Shown: positions 44,595 through 52,215, numbered from the stretch's first letter. The stretch is DNA of 64,000 nucleotides from Rhizobium sp. 16-449-1b (GCF_017741935.1 NZ_JAGHMH010000015.1:62001-126000); one strand, 5' to 3'. The notes: generated by a model from the letters alone, not told the origin. Program-made: numbers and translations.

Positions 44595-45535
44595 TGGCGT
44601 ATTCTCCGCTTGTCCCGAACCAGGTCACCGGATCCTCTGAAATCCGGCTGCGGGCGCTCAGCCTCGGTGCTGGCGTGCAATCGACCACTATGGCCCTGAT
44701 GGCGGCCCATGGAGAGATCGGTCCGATGCCCGATTGCGCCATCTTCGCAGACACCGGATGGGAACCGAAGGCCGTCTATGATCATCTCGCATGGCTGATG
44801 TCATCCAATGTCCTGCCATTCCCGGTCCATATCGTCTCGAACGGAAACATCCGCAACCAGCTCATGGAGGCAGGCGCTGGCAACCGCTGGGCCTCCAATC
44901 CCGCCTTCACCCGCACGGTAACGCCAGTCGGTTCCCGTGTGCCGATCCTCGATGAAGATGAGGACGGCGAAATTGTCACCGTCGGCACACGCCAGACCAG
45001 AACCGAGACAATCTCGATTGGCATGATCCGACGCCAATGCACCTCCGACTACAAGATCGTTCCGATCCGCAGGAAGGTCCGCGAGCTTGCCGGGCTCACC
45101 CGCCGGCGGTCTCCCGACGCACCGGTTGTGGAACAATGGATCGGCATCAGCCTTGATGAAGTCGTCAGAATGAAACCAAGTCGGGAGGCATGGCAAATCA
45201 ACCGATGGCCGCTCATCGAACAGCGCATGAGCCGACGCGATTGCCTTGCGTGGCTGCGCCGCCATGACTATCCCGAGCCCCCGAAATCCGCCTGCATCGG
45301 GTGCCCCTTCCATGACGATGCACGCTGGCGCTTCATGCGCGATCACGACACCGATGCCTGGATCGATGCGGTCGAGGTCGACCGCGCCATTCGCAGCGGA
45401 TTGCGCGGCATTCGCGGGCAGGTCTTTCTCCATCGCTCGGGCGTGCCGCTCGATCGGGCGGACCTGTCGACGGCCGCCGACCACGGTCAGCTCGATCTGT
45501 GGCCGAATGAATGCGAGGGGATGTGCGGTGTCTGA
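44594..45535 (+). CDS. PAPS-reductase-like PP-loop ATPase
   Basis: A 313-residue adenine-nucleotide alpha-hydrolase. The PP-loop is SLGAGVQSTTMALMA near residue 25, and IFADTGWEPKAVYDHLAWL follows as in PAPS reductases. Cysteines in IRRQCTSDYKIVPIRRKVREL and SACIGCPFH could bind an iron-sulfur cluster. It is not a housekeeping CysH. Relatives occur on plasmids and phages, and the fold is used in DNA/RNA sulfur or base modification (DndC is one example), which makes an anti-restriction modification role attractive here. That role is inference. Coupled by TGATG to the gene upstream. Confidence 0.8.
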   Translation: MAYSPLVPNQVTGSSEIRLRALSLGAGVQSTTMALMAAHGEIGPMPDCAIFADTGWEPKAVYDHLAWLMSSNVLPFPVHIVSNGNIRNQLMEAGAGNRWASNPAFTRTVTPVGSRVPILDEDEDGEIVTVGTRQTRTETISIGMIRRQCTSDYKIVPIRRKVRELAGLTRRRSPDAPVVEQWIGISLDEVVRMKPSREAWQINRWPLIEQRMSRRDCLAWLRRHDYPEPPKSACIGCPFHDDARWRFMRDHDTDAWIDAVEVDRAIRSGLRGIRGQVFLHRSGVPLDRADLSTAADHGQLDLWPNECEGMCGV

Positions 45536-45869
45536 TCGATCCTCCAGCGCCGAAGTGCGCAACCCTCTTCTGCAACTGCCCGCGGCGCAAAAAATGCGAT
45601 CTCTGCCACCGGAAGCGCGTGCGGTTCTGGCAGAGCTTCTGCGGGAACTGTCGTTTGACGCGCGGGAACGCGCCGAACGGAGCTGGCGACAGAACAAGGC
45701 GCCGATGGCGGTCTACTGGAAAGCCGTTGCCGTCTATGCCGGGCATCTCTATCGGATCGCGCGTCTGACAGGAGCCCGGCGCGATCGGGCGAGCGCAACC
45801 CGTGCCTCAGAGGCGGAAGTCGGCAATGGCGCCCCTGGACATGACACCCGGCGTTCTGATCGGCGGTGA
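45528..45869 (+). CDS. small hypothetical protein downstream of the PP-loop gene
   Basis: Starts at GTG 45528, inside the end of the previous gene (MSDRSSSAEVRNPLLQLPAAQKMRSLPPEARAVLAELLRELSFDARERAERSWRQNKAPMAVYWKAVAVYAGHLYRIARL), 113 residues. Helical, with a well-formed AVYWKAVAVYAGHLYR amphipathic stretch. No family recognised. Part of the coupled operon. Confidence 0.65.
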   Translation: MSDRSSSAEVRNPLLQLPAAQKMRSLPPEARAVLAELLRELSFDARERAERSWRQNKAPMAVYWKAVAVYAGHLYRIARLTGARRDRASATRASEAEVGNGAPGHDTRRSDRR

Positions 45870-45978
45870 ACCGGACAAGGCGGTCTTCATCCCTTTCGGC
45901 AGGGTTGCCGACGGCAGATATCAGGTGCCGCCGCTGACGCATCACAGGGATGAGATGAGCTGTGCCGTGCGTCGGTGA
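45826..45978 (+). CDS. possible very small protein
   Basis: ATG 45826 opens MAPLDMTPGVLIGGEPDKAVFIPFGRVADGRYQVPPLTHHRDEM, 50 residues ending 45978, overlapping the previous gene by 44 bp. The sequence looks structured (beta-rich), but the start lacks a strong ribosome-binding site. Confidence 0.3.
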   Translation: MAPLDMTPGVLIGGEPDKAVFIPFGRVADGRYQVPPLTHHRDEMSCAVRR

Positions 45979-46430
45979 AGTCCATCCGTGCGCTGCCTCA
46001 AACGCAACGGGAGGGGCAGGCGGAAAACCCACCGTCCCGGAAAAAGTCGTCGCCGGACGAAAGCGCCAGCATGCGGCCGATCACGAACGTCCGTGCCACC
46101 GAAAGGGTTCGTTTGAAGCAGGGGACCGCCGAGACCCCGCGCCCTGCCAGGTTCCTCCGCCCTGGACACCGGTGCACCCACGCAGACCTCGATGGAACTG
46201 GTGTGACCGCAAGACGCCTGCGGCTCGATCGGCCGACCGCAACGACCGGCCCGGACTATTTTCCGCCGCCCGGCAGGCCGGGCTTTGCATCGCGAAACAA
46301 AATAGCCCGCTCCAGCCGCCCTCCACTGCGTTCCGGCCCCTGAAGGGGTGCAGTACCGATCGCTCCCGGTCCTTACACCGTCATCGAGGCAGCGATGGGC
46401 GCAGCCCGATCACACGAAAGGAACCAAGTC
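45979..46430. other. leader of the DUF736 gene
   Basis: About 450 bp without a gene, GC-rich, with CCTCCACTGCGTTCCGGCC and GGTGCAG (46320-46354) shared with the ardC leader. Ends with AAAGGAACCAAGTC before the start. Confidence 0.45.
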
Positions 46431-46745
46431 ATGGCAGTCATCGGCGAATTCACCACCAACGGCAACACCATCGTCGGCAACGTTCGCACTCTAACCGTCG
46501 CAATGAAGGCCCGCCTCAATCCCATCGAGCGCGTCTCCCGCGACGCCCCGGACTTCCGCGTCACCTCTGGCGCCGCCGAAGTGGGAGCCGGCTGGAACTC
46601 GGTCTCGGCGAACGGCGAGCCCTACATCTCCCTCAAGCTCGACGATCCGAGCTTCAACGCCCCGATCAACGCCGCCCTGTGGCCGGCCGAAAAAGAAGGC
46701 GACTACGTCCTCGTCTGGTCCCGCCCGAACCGCGAGGCCGCATGA
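46431..46745 (+). CDS. DUF736 family protein
   Basis: A 104-residue protein MAVIGEFTTNGNTIVGNVRTLTVAMKARLNPIER-SRDAPDFRV... with the usual GxAWN-like GAGWNSVSANGEPYISLKLDDPSFNAPINAALW signature. A family of unknown function found on rhizobial plasmids and integrative elements, often near transfer or replication genes. Intact; convergent with the HU gene. Confidence 0.9.
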   Translation: MAVIGEFTTNGNTIVGNVRTLTVAMKARLNPIERVSRDAPDFRVTSGAAEVGAGWNSVSANGEPYISLKLDDPSFNAPINAALWPAEKEGDYVLVWSRPNREAA

Positions 46746-46798
46746 CCGGGATCCACGAATGGCCCCGCCGCGAGGCGGGGTCGTTCGCAAAAAGCAAC

Positions 46799-46835
46799 AA
46801 AGCCGGAGCCGGGCAGCGAGCCAGGATCCGGCTTT
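46799..46835 (-). terminator. probable terminator between DUF736 and HU genes
   Basis: 9-bp inverted repeat AAAGCCGGA / TCCGGCTTT, followed on the minus strand by TGTTGCTTTTT. It most likely ends the HU transcript; a shorter GCCCCGCC/GGCGGGG hairpin at 46762-46780 may serve the opposite strand. Confidence 0.6.
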
Positions 46836-46854
46836 GTCATTGTCATGGGATGCC

Positions 46855-47133
46855 TCAGGCGTTGAGTGCGTCCTTTACGGCCTTGCCCGGCGTAAACGCC
46901 AGCTTCTTCGCGGCCGCGATCTTGATCGTCGCCCCGGTTGCCGGGTTGCGCCCCTCGCGCTCCGGTGTTTCCTTCAGCTTGAATTTGCCAAAGCTCGGAA
47001 TGGACGTCTCCGCACCGGTCAGCGCCGCCTCGGTAATCTGCCGGAAGACGCTCTCCACAATCGCCTTGGCCTGCACCTTGCTCAGGTTCTGCTCGGACGC
47101 GATCTTGTCAGCAATTTCATTGGTCGTGGTCAT
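46855..47133 (-). CDS. HU family DNA-binding protein
   Basis: A 92-residue histone-like protein: MTTTNEIADKIASEQNLSKVQAKAIVESVFRQIT-AAL, IPSFGKFKLKETPEREGRNPATGATIKI. The beta-arm Pro in NPATG is present. It binds and bends DNA and can help plasmid replication, partition or transposition. Transcribed against the surrounding block, as an independent unit with GAGGAGC upstream. Confidence 0.93.
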   Translation of the reverse strand: MTTTNEIADKIASEQNLSKVQAKAIVESVFRQITEAALTGAETSIPSFGKFKLKETPEREGRNPATGATIKIAAAKKLAFTPGKAVKDALNA

Positions 47134-47338
47134 GATATAACAGCTCCTCGTGTTTCACACCTTCCGGTATGATCTTGAAGATGCCGCAACGATAAGTGCG
47201 AAACATCCGCATTCGACCGAAAAGGCGCGAAAACCACAGGAATTATGCGTCTTCGGGTGTCCCTGAGGCCCGGCGGGCCATCTACCCCCGTCCAATGGAC
47301 AAGGCCGACGAACAGGTCAGGTCTCTCCCGATACGATG

Positions 47339-47373
47339 AAGAAGCAGGCGGGTATCGAACCCGCCTGCTTCTT
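47339..47373. terminator. bidirectional terminator-like palindrome
   Basis: A perfect 15-bp stem (AAGAAGCAGGCGGGT and its complement) around a 5-base loop, with short A and T runs at the sides. Likely a transcription terminator for either strand in the 47134-47606 spacer. Confidence 0.6.
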
Positions 47374-47450
47374 TCCGGTGCCATACGGAGAGGTGGGGTC
47401 TGCTCAGATCGTCCCATTGTGCCGTTCGGAAATGACGGCCTCAAGGACGC

Positions 47451-47556
47451 ATGGTTCCCCCAATTTGCTCCGCCCGCCCTGCCGGGCAGGTTCCGCAAAT
47501 CGGCTCCCCCATACGCCGGCTTCGCCGGTCGCGTGCCGCGATCCTTGACCCCGCCA
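47451..47556 (+). repeat. structured leader repeat, copy 1
   Basis: Shares GTTCCCCCAATTT, AAATCGGCTCCCCC and CCGCGATCC-TGACCCC in the same order with 50368-50466; each lies directly upstream of a small gene. The spaces between the shared blocks hold self-complementary arms (GCCCTGCCGGGC, GCCGGCTTCGCCGG). Confidence 0.6.
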
Positions 47557-47606
47557 TCCCCTCACGCCGCTGGTCCCCGTCTTTCACAAACGTCAAGGAG
47601 ACGACG

Positions 47607-47777
47607 ATGACCTATGCCCTCGAAATCCAGGTTGAAGAGTTGCGCGCCGAGATGCGGGCCGTAGTCGATGCCGCAGAGCGCCGCCAGATCAAGGCCGAGC
47701 TCGAACTCGCCCAGGCTGAGCTGGCCGCCGCGCTTGCCGAACAGGACGGCAGCCATTCCTCGGAGCCTCCGTTCTGA
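47607..47777 (+). CDS. small coiled-coil hypothetical protein
   Basis: A 56-residue protein MTYALEIQVEELRAEMRAVVDAAERRQIKAELELAQAELAAALAEQDG, almost entirely one helix with heptad spacing. AAGGAG lies 6 bases before the ATG. Behind a structured leader shared with the 50518 gene, which suggests common regulation. Confidence 0.65.
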   Translation: MTYALEIQVEELRAEMRAVVDAAERRQIKAELELAQAELAAALAEQDGSHSSEPPF

Positions 47778-48135
47778 CGGAGGCTTCTGCCGCAGTTGCC
47801 GGCCCAGCCCGCCGGATCGACCGGCGGCCAGGGCCCGACGCTTCGCTTCGCCACCGACCACACCAATACCGCAGCCTGCATCCCACCGGAAGAGATCGGG
47901 AAGGTTGCCGCGTCGTTCCTTTAGATCCCCTGTCATCGGCATCGGGGATGTTGCAGCCCGGTCGTTGCACTGCAACCTGCCGGCAACGGAGTTTTCCCCG
48001 CCTTCGGCTCCTCGCGCTTCAAAATTCCGTCGCCGGCAGGTCCTCCGCATACGCTGCGGCCCTTTCGGGTGCAGCACGCCTTTCCGGGCCGCGGCCTATC
48101 CCCGCAATGACACGTTATCGAAAGGAGTAAACATC
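47778..48135. other. GC-rich leader
   Basis: About 360 bp without a gene. The second half has GTCCTCCGCATACGCTGCGG and TCGGGTGCAGCACG (48037-48084), a diverged form of the boxes in the 43010 and 46320 leaders. Ends with AAAGGAG before ATG 48136. Confidence 0.4.
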
Positions 48136-48597
48136 ATGCGCCAACTCGCCCAATTCCTCACCGCCACCGGTCGCCGGCTGCGCGCACTCGGCAAAGTCGC
48201 CGGCCATTTCTTCCGCAAAGGCAAACTCGGCCTCAAGCTCGCAATCAAGATCCCGTTCTTCGTCGAGATCGAGATCGCCTTCGAGACGGACTGGGACCGG
48301 CGCCGATAAGGCACCAGTCGAGGCCTGCTCGCGCGGGCCTCGTTCCACCTGACGTCCCGCCGGGCGATAGCCGCGTGTCCGCTTCTGGCGAACGAGATCG
48401 AGAAACAGCAGCACCGCCTCCTCTTCACGCTGGAAGATATGCGCCTTCGACTGGCCGCGCGCGCCGATGCGTCCCCAGCGGCGCGTCAGCCGGGTCTCTC
48501 CAAACAGGGTCTCCGAGATATCCATGGCATAATAACGAGCCATGTTCATCGAGACGTCCCTGCGTTCGATATAAAGCTGATAGGGCTGGGCAATCAT
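48115..48597 (-). CDS. WGR-domain protein with long C-terminal extension
   Basis: MIAQPYQLYIERRDVSMNMARYYAMDISETLFGETRLTRRWGRIGARGQSKAHIFQREEEAVLLFLDL-RQKRTRGYRP is a complete WGR domain (RRWGRIGARG), a putative nucleic-acid-binding fold. Stand-alone WGR proteins usually end soon after RGYRP. Here the frame runs on for about 75 acidic residues over the antisense of the 48136 gene, as if the original stop had been lost. Start 48597 chosen for the family start. Confidence 0.7.
   Translation of the reverse strand: MIAQPYQLYIERRDVSMNMARYYAMDISETLFGETRLTRRWGRIGARGQSKAHIFQREEEAVLLFLDLVRQKRTRGYRPAGRQVERGPREQASTGALSAPVPVRLEGDLDLDEERDLDCELEAEFAFAEEMAGDFAECAQPATGGGEELGELAHDVYSFR
48136..48309 (+). CDS. 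small basic hypothetical protein (57 aa)
   Basis: MRQLAQFLTATGRRLRALGKVAGHFFRKGKLGLKLAIKIPFFVEIEIAFETDWDRRR; cationic amphipathic N-terminal helix, then a hydrophobic strand pair. GAAAGGAG and good spacing support translation. The frame lies opposite the 3' extension of the WGR gene, so only one of the two overlapping readings is likely to be coding in full. Confidence 0.55.
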   Translation: MRQLAQFLTATGRRLRALGKVAGHFFRKGKLGLKLAIKIPFFVEIEIAFETDWDRRR

Positions 48598-48681
48598 GAC
48601 GACAGAATCGTCGATTGCCGATTCTGCGTCCAACCAGAGATTTGAATCGGTCAGGCCCGACCGATTCATCTCGGTGATGGA

Positions 48682-49272
48682 TCAATCGCACCAGGGATGC
48701 CGTGCGCCGTCCCAGCGCCGCGCCAGACCTTCAGCAACCAGAATGTCGCCGATGGACTGCCCGTCGCGGACAACCCTGCGCAACTTCCGGCCATACCTGT
48801 CCTCGTCCCGATCACCCGCCACAAGCGAGAATGCCCCGTCATTGAGGAGGTCGAGCAAACGTGTCTTCGCCGCCTCGCCCTTGATCCTCTCCGCCTCACA
48901 CCGCGGCGGGCTGAGTTCCGGCGTGTCGATATCCGCAATCCTGATCTTCTGATCACCAAGCCAGAACGTGTCGCCGTCGACCACGCAGTCGCGATGCGGT
49001 CCATTCGGACAGATATCGAAGCGAACCGAAACCGGAGCGTTTGCCCGTGCAGACATCGGCGGCCCGAGATCAACGATGATGTCCTGCGTTGCGACAAGAT
49101 AACCGCCAAACACCACCAAAGCGATGATGGTCGCCAATACGATGCTGCTGGGTCGGATACGGCTGCGTTTCCACCTCGGCCGTTTCGGCGGTCTTCGTTC
49201 AGCCGTGGCGGCTGGTTTCCGCTTGTCGGTTCGTTTGCTTCGCTCGTCATCGAGCTTGACGATCTTCTTCAA
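48682..49272 (-). CDS. membrane-anchored thermonuclease-like protein
   Basis: 196 residues: a basic cytoplasmic tail (1-42, Arg/Lys-rich), one hydrophobic helix (IVLATIIALVVFGGYLVATQ, about 43-62), then an SNase-like domain. The latter has VVDGDTFWLGDQKIRIADIDTPEL, EAAKTRLLDLL and DRYGRKLRRVV, which keeps the Asp, Arg, Glu/Asp-Arg landmarks of thermonucleases. It would face the periplasm. Such proteins are frequent on rhizobial plasmids; role in DNA uptake or defence unknown. Confidence 0.85.
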   Translation of the reverse strand: MKKIVKLDDERSKRTDKRKPAATAERRPPKRPRWKRSRIRPSSIVLATIIALVVFGGYLVATQDIIVDLGPPMSARANAPVSVRFDICPNGPHRDCVVDGDTFWLGDQKIRIADIDTPELSPPRCEAERIKGEAAKTRLLDLLNDGAFSLVAGDRDEDRYGRKLRRVVRDGQSIGDILVAEGLARRWDGARHPWCD

Positions 49273-49691
49273 TGCCTGCCGTTCCTCGCAATCTGTTTCG
49301 TTTCCCGCCTTATCCGAATATTTGCGGAGTGAAAGGGGATTGAGGGCGAGCCGCTACGCGGACGGCTCTATTCGCTGCGCGAACGGAGCCCGCAAGCGGT
49401 CTCCGCCGATGCCGGTGACGATCCTCTCCCTCGGCTGCGCCGACGGAAATCGCCTTTGGCGATCCATTCCGGTCTGATCGGGAAAAGAGGGCGCCGCCCT
49501 CTCTCCCCAGCAAGGTCCAGTCGCCGGTCTCCCCGTCCTTCCGCGCCGGCTTGTGCAGGACGGGTGATCCCCCTCCGGCGCCTGCGCCTTGCCCCCCTCT
49601 CACCCGCCGCTCCGCGCGCGCTCGGGAAGCAGGAGCGGGGCCTGCTTCCTGACGAAAGGCCCTTCGCTTCGCGAACCGAAGGAGCTTCAAA
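49273..49691. other. hairpin-rich leader
   Basis: About 420 bp with no gene but at least seven local inverted repeats, such as GAGCCGCTACGCGGACGGCTC-type arms at about 49350, GAGGGCGCCGCCCTC (49488-49502) and GGAAGCAGGAGCGGGGCCTGC (about 49625-49650). Probably the 5' leader of the next gene. Confidence 0.45.
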
Positions 49692-50126
49692 ATGACCCTC
49701 AACGCCTATCTTGTCGAAGTCGAAACCCGCAGCATCCGTATGGTGACGATCGATCCGGCAAACAGCCTTGCCGACATTCGCCGTCATATCGGATGCAACC
49801 TCATCGACATGGTGAGGATCGACCGGAACCATTGCATCATCGTTGACGACAACGGGCTGATGGACGAGATCCCATGCTTCACCGAGGTGGCGGATTATGC
49901 AAGTCCGCTGGCCGGCAATCTCCTGATCGTCGGTACCGACCAGTTTGGCGAAACCGTTTCACCGCAGCGGCCCATCGAGGATTTTGCCGCCATCCTGACG
50001 ATCCGGTTCCCGGTCCTGTCACCGACTTTCGAGGCAATCAGCGGACCGCATGTCTTCGGCAGCCGCGTCAGCGGTTTTACCGCCACGCTGAAGGCCGCCA
50101 ATCCGGCCGTCATCGCCACGGTGTGA
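49692..50126 (+). CDS. DUF3846-like hypothetical protein
   Basis: A 144-residue protein MTLNAYLVEVETRSIRMVTIDPANSLADIRRHIGCNLIDMVRIDRNHCIIVDDNGLMDEIPCFTEVADYASPLAGNLLIVG. The middle matches the DUF3846 pattern (hydrophobic strand, DDNG, then plaGnllivG). Unknown function, common on plasmids and phages. CGAAGGAG precedes the ATG. Confidence 0.7.
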   Translation: MTLNAYLVEVETRSIRMVTIDPANSLADIRRHIGCNLIDMVRIDRNHCIIVDDNGLMDEIPCFTEVADYASPLAGNLLIVGTDQFGETVSPQRPIEDFAAILTIRFPVLSPTFEAISGPHVFGSRVSGFTATLKAANPAVIATV

Positions 50127-50367
50127 GGGCGACAGAAGGGGGCGGCAATCCCGTCCCCGCTCACCCGATACGACGCGCTAAGGACCCGACGGATGGGTCT
50201 GTCATCGCACCTTCGCCGGGTGGTCCGGATCGACCGGCCCGCCCGGCGGCAAGAGGGCCTGGCCCTCTCACACTCTCCCTCAACACGGACACGGCGCCCC
50301 TGGCGCCGTGGGCTCTTCTTCTCTGACTTCCCATTTTGCACCCGCCACTCCGGCGTCAAGGACTGCG

Positions 50368-50466
50368 CGGTTCCCCCAATTTTCAGGCGCCGCCTTTGGG
50401 CGTCGTCAGAAAATCGGCTCCCCCGCTTGCCGCCTCCGGCGGCCGCGTTCCGCGATCCCTGACCCC
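50368..50466 (+). repeat. structured leader repeat, copy 2
   Basis: Diverged copy of 47451-47556: same boxes (GTTCCCCCAATTTT, AAAATCGGCTCCCCC, CCGCGATCCCTGACCCC) separated by different but again self-complementary arms (GCGCCGCCTTTGGGCGTC, GCCGCCTCCGGCGGC). Confidence 0.6.
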
Positions 50467-50517
50467 TCGCGGCTATCGTGCGGACTCCTTCCGTCAGAAA
50501 ACGAAAGGAGACTTCCT

Positions 50518-50841
50518 ATGACACAGCGCAAGATCAAATACATCGATGGTGGAAGCCCGGAATACTGGCGGCAGCGCACCGAGGGGTTCCGTCTCATCCG
50601 CGAGGCAGAACGGGCACTGATCCGTGTCAAAAACGCGCCGCAATACATTGCCGGCAGCTGGGACGAAGACTATGGCGACTATGAGCCGGTCGAAAATCTC
50701 GGCCCCTATGACGATATGGATGAGGCAATCCGAGCCATCGAAGCCAATGAGACGGCCGTCGACATCCTCGTTGCCCAGCGCCGGACCCATTTCGGCGACT
50801 GGCCTGTCGCCGCCGTGATCCGCGAACTGGGGACCGACTGA
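50518..50841 (+). CDS. conserved-looking hypothetical protein (107 aa)
   Basis: MTQRKIKYIDGGSPEYWRQRTEGFRLIREAERALIRVKNAPQYIAGSWDEDYGDYEPVENLGPYDDMDEAIRAIEANETAVDILVAQRRTHFGDWPVAAVI. Acidic, with many aromatic residues; GAAAGGAG precedes ATG 50518. No family known. Last gene of the plasmid block, closed by a strong terminator. Confidence 0.65.
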   Translation: MTQRKIKYIDGGSPEYWRQRTEGFRLIREAERALIRVKNAPQYIAGSWDEDYGDYEPVENLGPYDDMDEAIRAIEANETAVDILVAQRRTHFGDWPVAAVIRELGTD

Positions 50842-50844
50842 TAT

Positions 50845-50880
50845 GAAGACGAGAGGCGGCACGGTCGCCTCTCGTCTTTT
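50845..50880 (+). terminator. strong intrinsic terminator
   Basis: 13-bp perfect stem AAGACGAGAGGCG / CGCCTCTCGTCTT with a 7-base loop and a T run. Marks the end of the accessory block. Confidence 0.9.
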
Positions 50881-51045
50881 CCGCGTGGTCCTGACCGCTT
50901 GCCGGCATCGAGCCTGCGCGCGGTCTTGAGGGGCGAGACTTGCCGCCTCTCCCCTCAAACTCCCCTCTCCCTGCGGTGCGGGGCAGGCCCCGCCCGGCCT
51001 CCCGGGCCGGTAAACGGACGCTGCCGCGACTTCCCCAAACAATAC

Positions 51046-51113
51046 GGAGAGGAGGATCGTCCTGCGCTGCGCCCTCATGCTTCGGGCATCCGCTCCAGAC
51101 GATCCTCCTCTCC
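51046..51113. repeat. 16-bp perfect inverted repeat
   Basis: GGAGAGGAGGATCGTC (51046-51061) and its exact complement (51098-51113) around 36 bases that themselves contain GCCC...GGGC. First member of the inverted-repeat field. Confidence 0.85.
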
Positions 51114-51210
51114 TGCGGTGCGTTCGCCGCCCAGTCGTTCGCATGTCATCGATGTCCGCTCCCTGCGGTCACGGGCATCCCGACTGCTCCCGACGGCGGC
51201 TCACTTCAGC

Positions 51211-51354
51211 ATCTCTTACCACCATGTCCGGCCCACGCGCTATTCCTCCTCCGCGGATCACAGGCGATACACCTGTGATCGCTGTTGCATCGTCTGACGA
51301 CTCGCAACAGCATTGGCGGGTCGGGCACGTGGGCTGGACATGGTGGTGAGAGAT
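51211..51354. repeat. nested inverted-repeat structure of 144 bp
   Basis: Outer arms 51211-51237 and 51328-51354 match at 25 of 27 positions. Inside are two independent palindromes: ATCACAGG / CCTGTGAT (51257-51279) and GCTGTTGC / GCAACAGC (51281-51311). The layout is that of a branched (cloverleaf-like) DNA or RNA structure. Confidence 0.75.
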
Positions 51355-51363
51355 GGCAGGATA

Positions 51364-51385
51364 GGCTATTGGTATACCAATAGCC
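51364..51385. repeat. 22-bp perfect palindrome
   Basis: Arms GGCTATTGGTA / TACCAATAGCC without a spacer, a form typical of a dimeric-protein operator. Further hairpins TCGCCC/GGGCGA, GGTCGCC/GGGCGACC (51405-51420) and TTTTTGCC/GGCAAAAA (51442-51464) follow closely. Confidence 0.85.
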
Positions 51386-51570
51386 GTTTCGCCCGAGGGG
51401 CGATGGTCGCCTGGGCGACCGGGCATCTCCGTGATCTGCAATTTTTGCCAGAGTTGGGCAAAAACGACGGGCGCGAGCGATCGATGTACGGCCGGAAGTG
51501 AGGAGGGCGGTTCCGCCTGTTTTGAGGGGTTCCCGGAGCCTTCATCCGGCTGAAGATATCCCGTAATTCC

Positions 51571-52034
51571 GGTGATCGGCGATTGTGCGGTTAAGTGAAT
51601 AAGCGAATAAGTGGGCGGGTGGTTCAGCGAATCCGCGGCTGAGCGATGGTGTTAATGAGTGCTTCGCCGAGTGAGTGCATCGGCAAATAAGCGAATGAGT
51701 GGCTCGGTGCTTGGCTGAATAGGTACATCGGCAGATCGGCAAAGAAGCGTATCGGCGAAATGACACAATGCATATTCACCGAATAGGTAACGCGGTGAAC
51801 CGGCGGATGCGCGACCAGGCGAATCCGTGATTGGGCAAGTCGGTGAATGAGCGAATCGGTGTTCAGGCCAACCGGAGAATCGGTGAATCAGCGAAGACGC
51901 GAAGCGGTGAAACGGTGAAGCGGTGAAGCGGTGAAACACCGGTTGGGCGAAGAGGTGAGTCCGCCAACTGGTTGTTCTGTCATTGTGCAAACCGGCGAAT
52001 GCTCCAATCGGCAAATAGGTCAATGAGCGAACCG
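51571..52034. repeat. 58 in-phase units of a degenerate 8-bp repeat
   Basis: Divided from 51595 in steps of 8, the DNA reads GTGAATAA, GCGAATAA, ... GTGAATGA, GCGAATCG, ... GCGAACCG (52027-52034) with no insertion or deletion, and three looser units precede. The consensus is GYGAATCG/GYGAATGA. Of the 55 units from 51595, 48 begin with G and 53 have a pyrimidine second (counted by eye). The period is not a multiple of three, so coding is unlikely. Confidence 0.85.
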
Positions 52035-52215
52035 TCGTTTTGATACGACAGGCCCAAACATCCCCGTGGGCACGATCGACAACAACAGATCACAAAATGG
52101 GGCTTGCGACCTTGAACGTAGCCGTTGAGCGCGGAACCAATAACGCGGAAAGCGGGCCTGGCGAAACGGTTACCTGGAGCGGCCTCTCCACCTCAGCTCT
52201 TCTCGGGGATCTGAT
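52035..52215. other. spacer after the octamer array
   Basis: About 180 bp without a clear gene. A 41-codon frame from 52097 (MGLATLNVAVERGTNNAESG...) is not supported by a ribosome-binding site. Confidence 0.3.

Noticed and set aside
47339..47373. tRNA T-arm-like sequence (GGGTTCGATACCC on the minus strand)
   Set aside because: The T-loop consensus is present, but there is no acceptor stem, anticodon arm or CCA around it; the perfect 15-bp stem is better explained as a terminator.
51313..51501. small plus-strand gene in the palindrome field
   Set aside because: Much of the frame is made of the palindromes themselves, so the apparent protein is likely a by-product of the repeats.
51571..52034. 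CRISPR array
   Set aside because: The unit is 8 bp with no spacers and no cas genes nearby; this is a direct octamer array.
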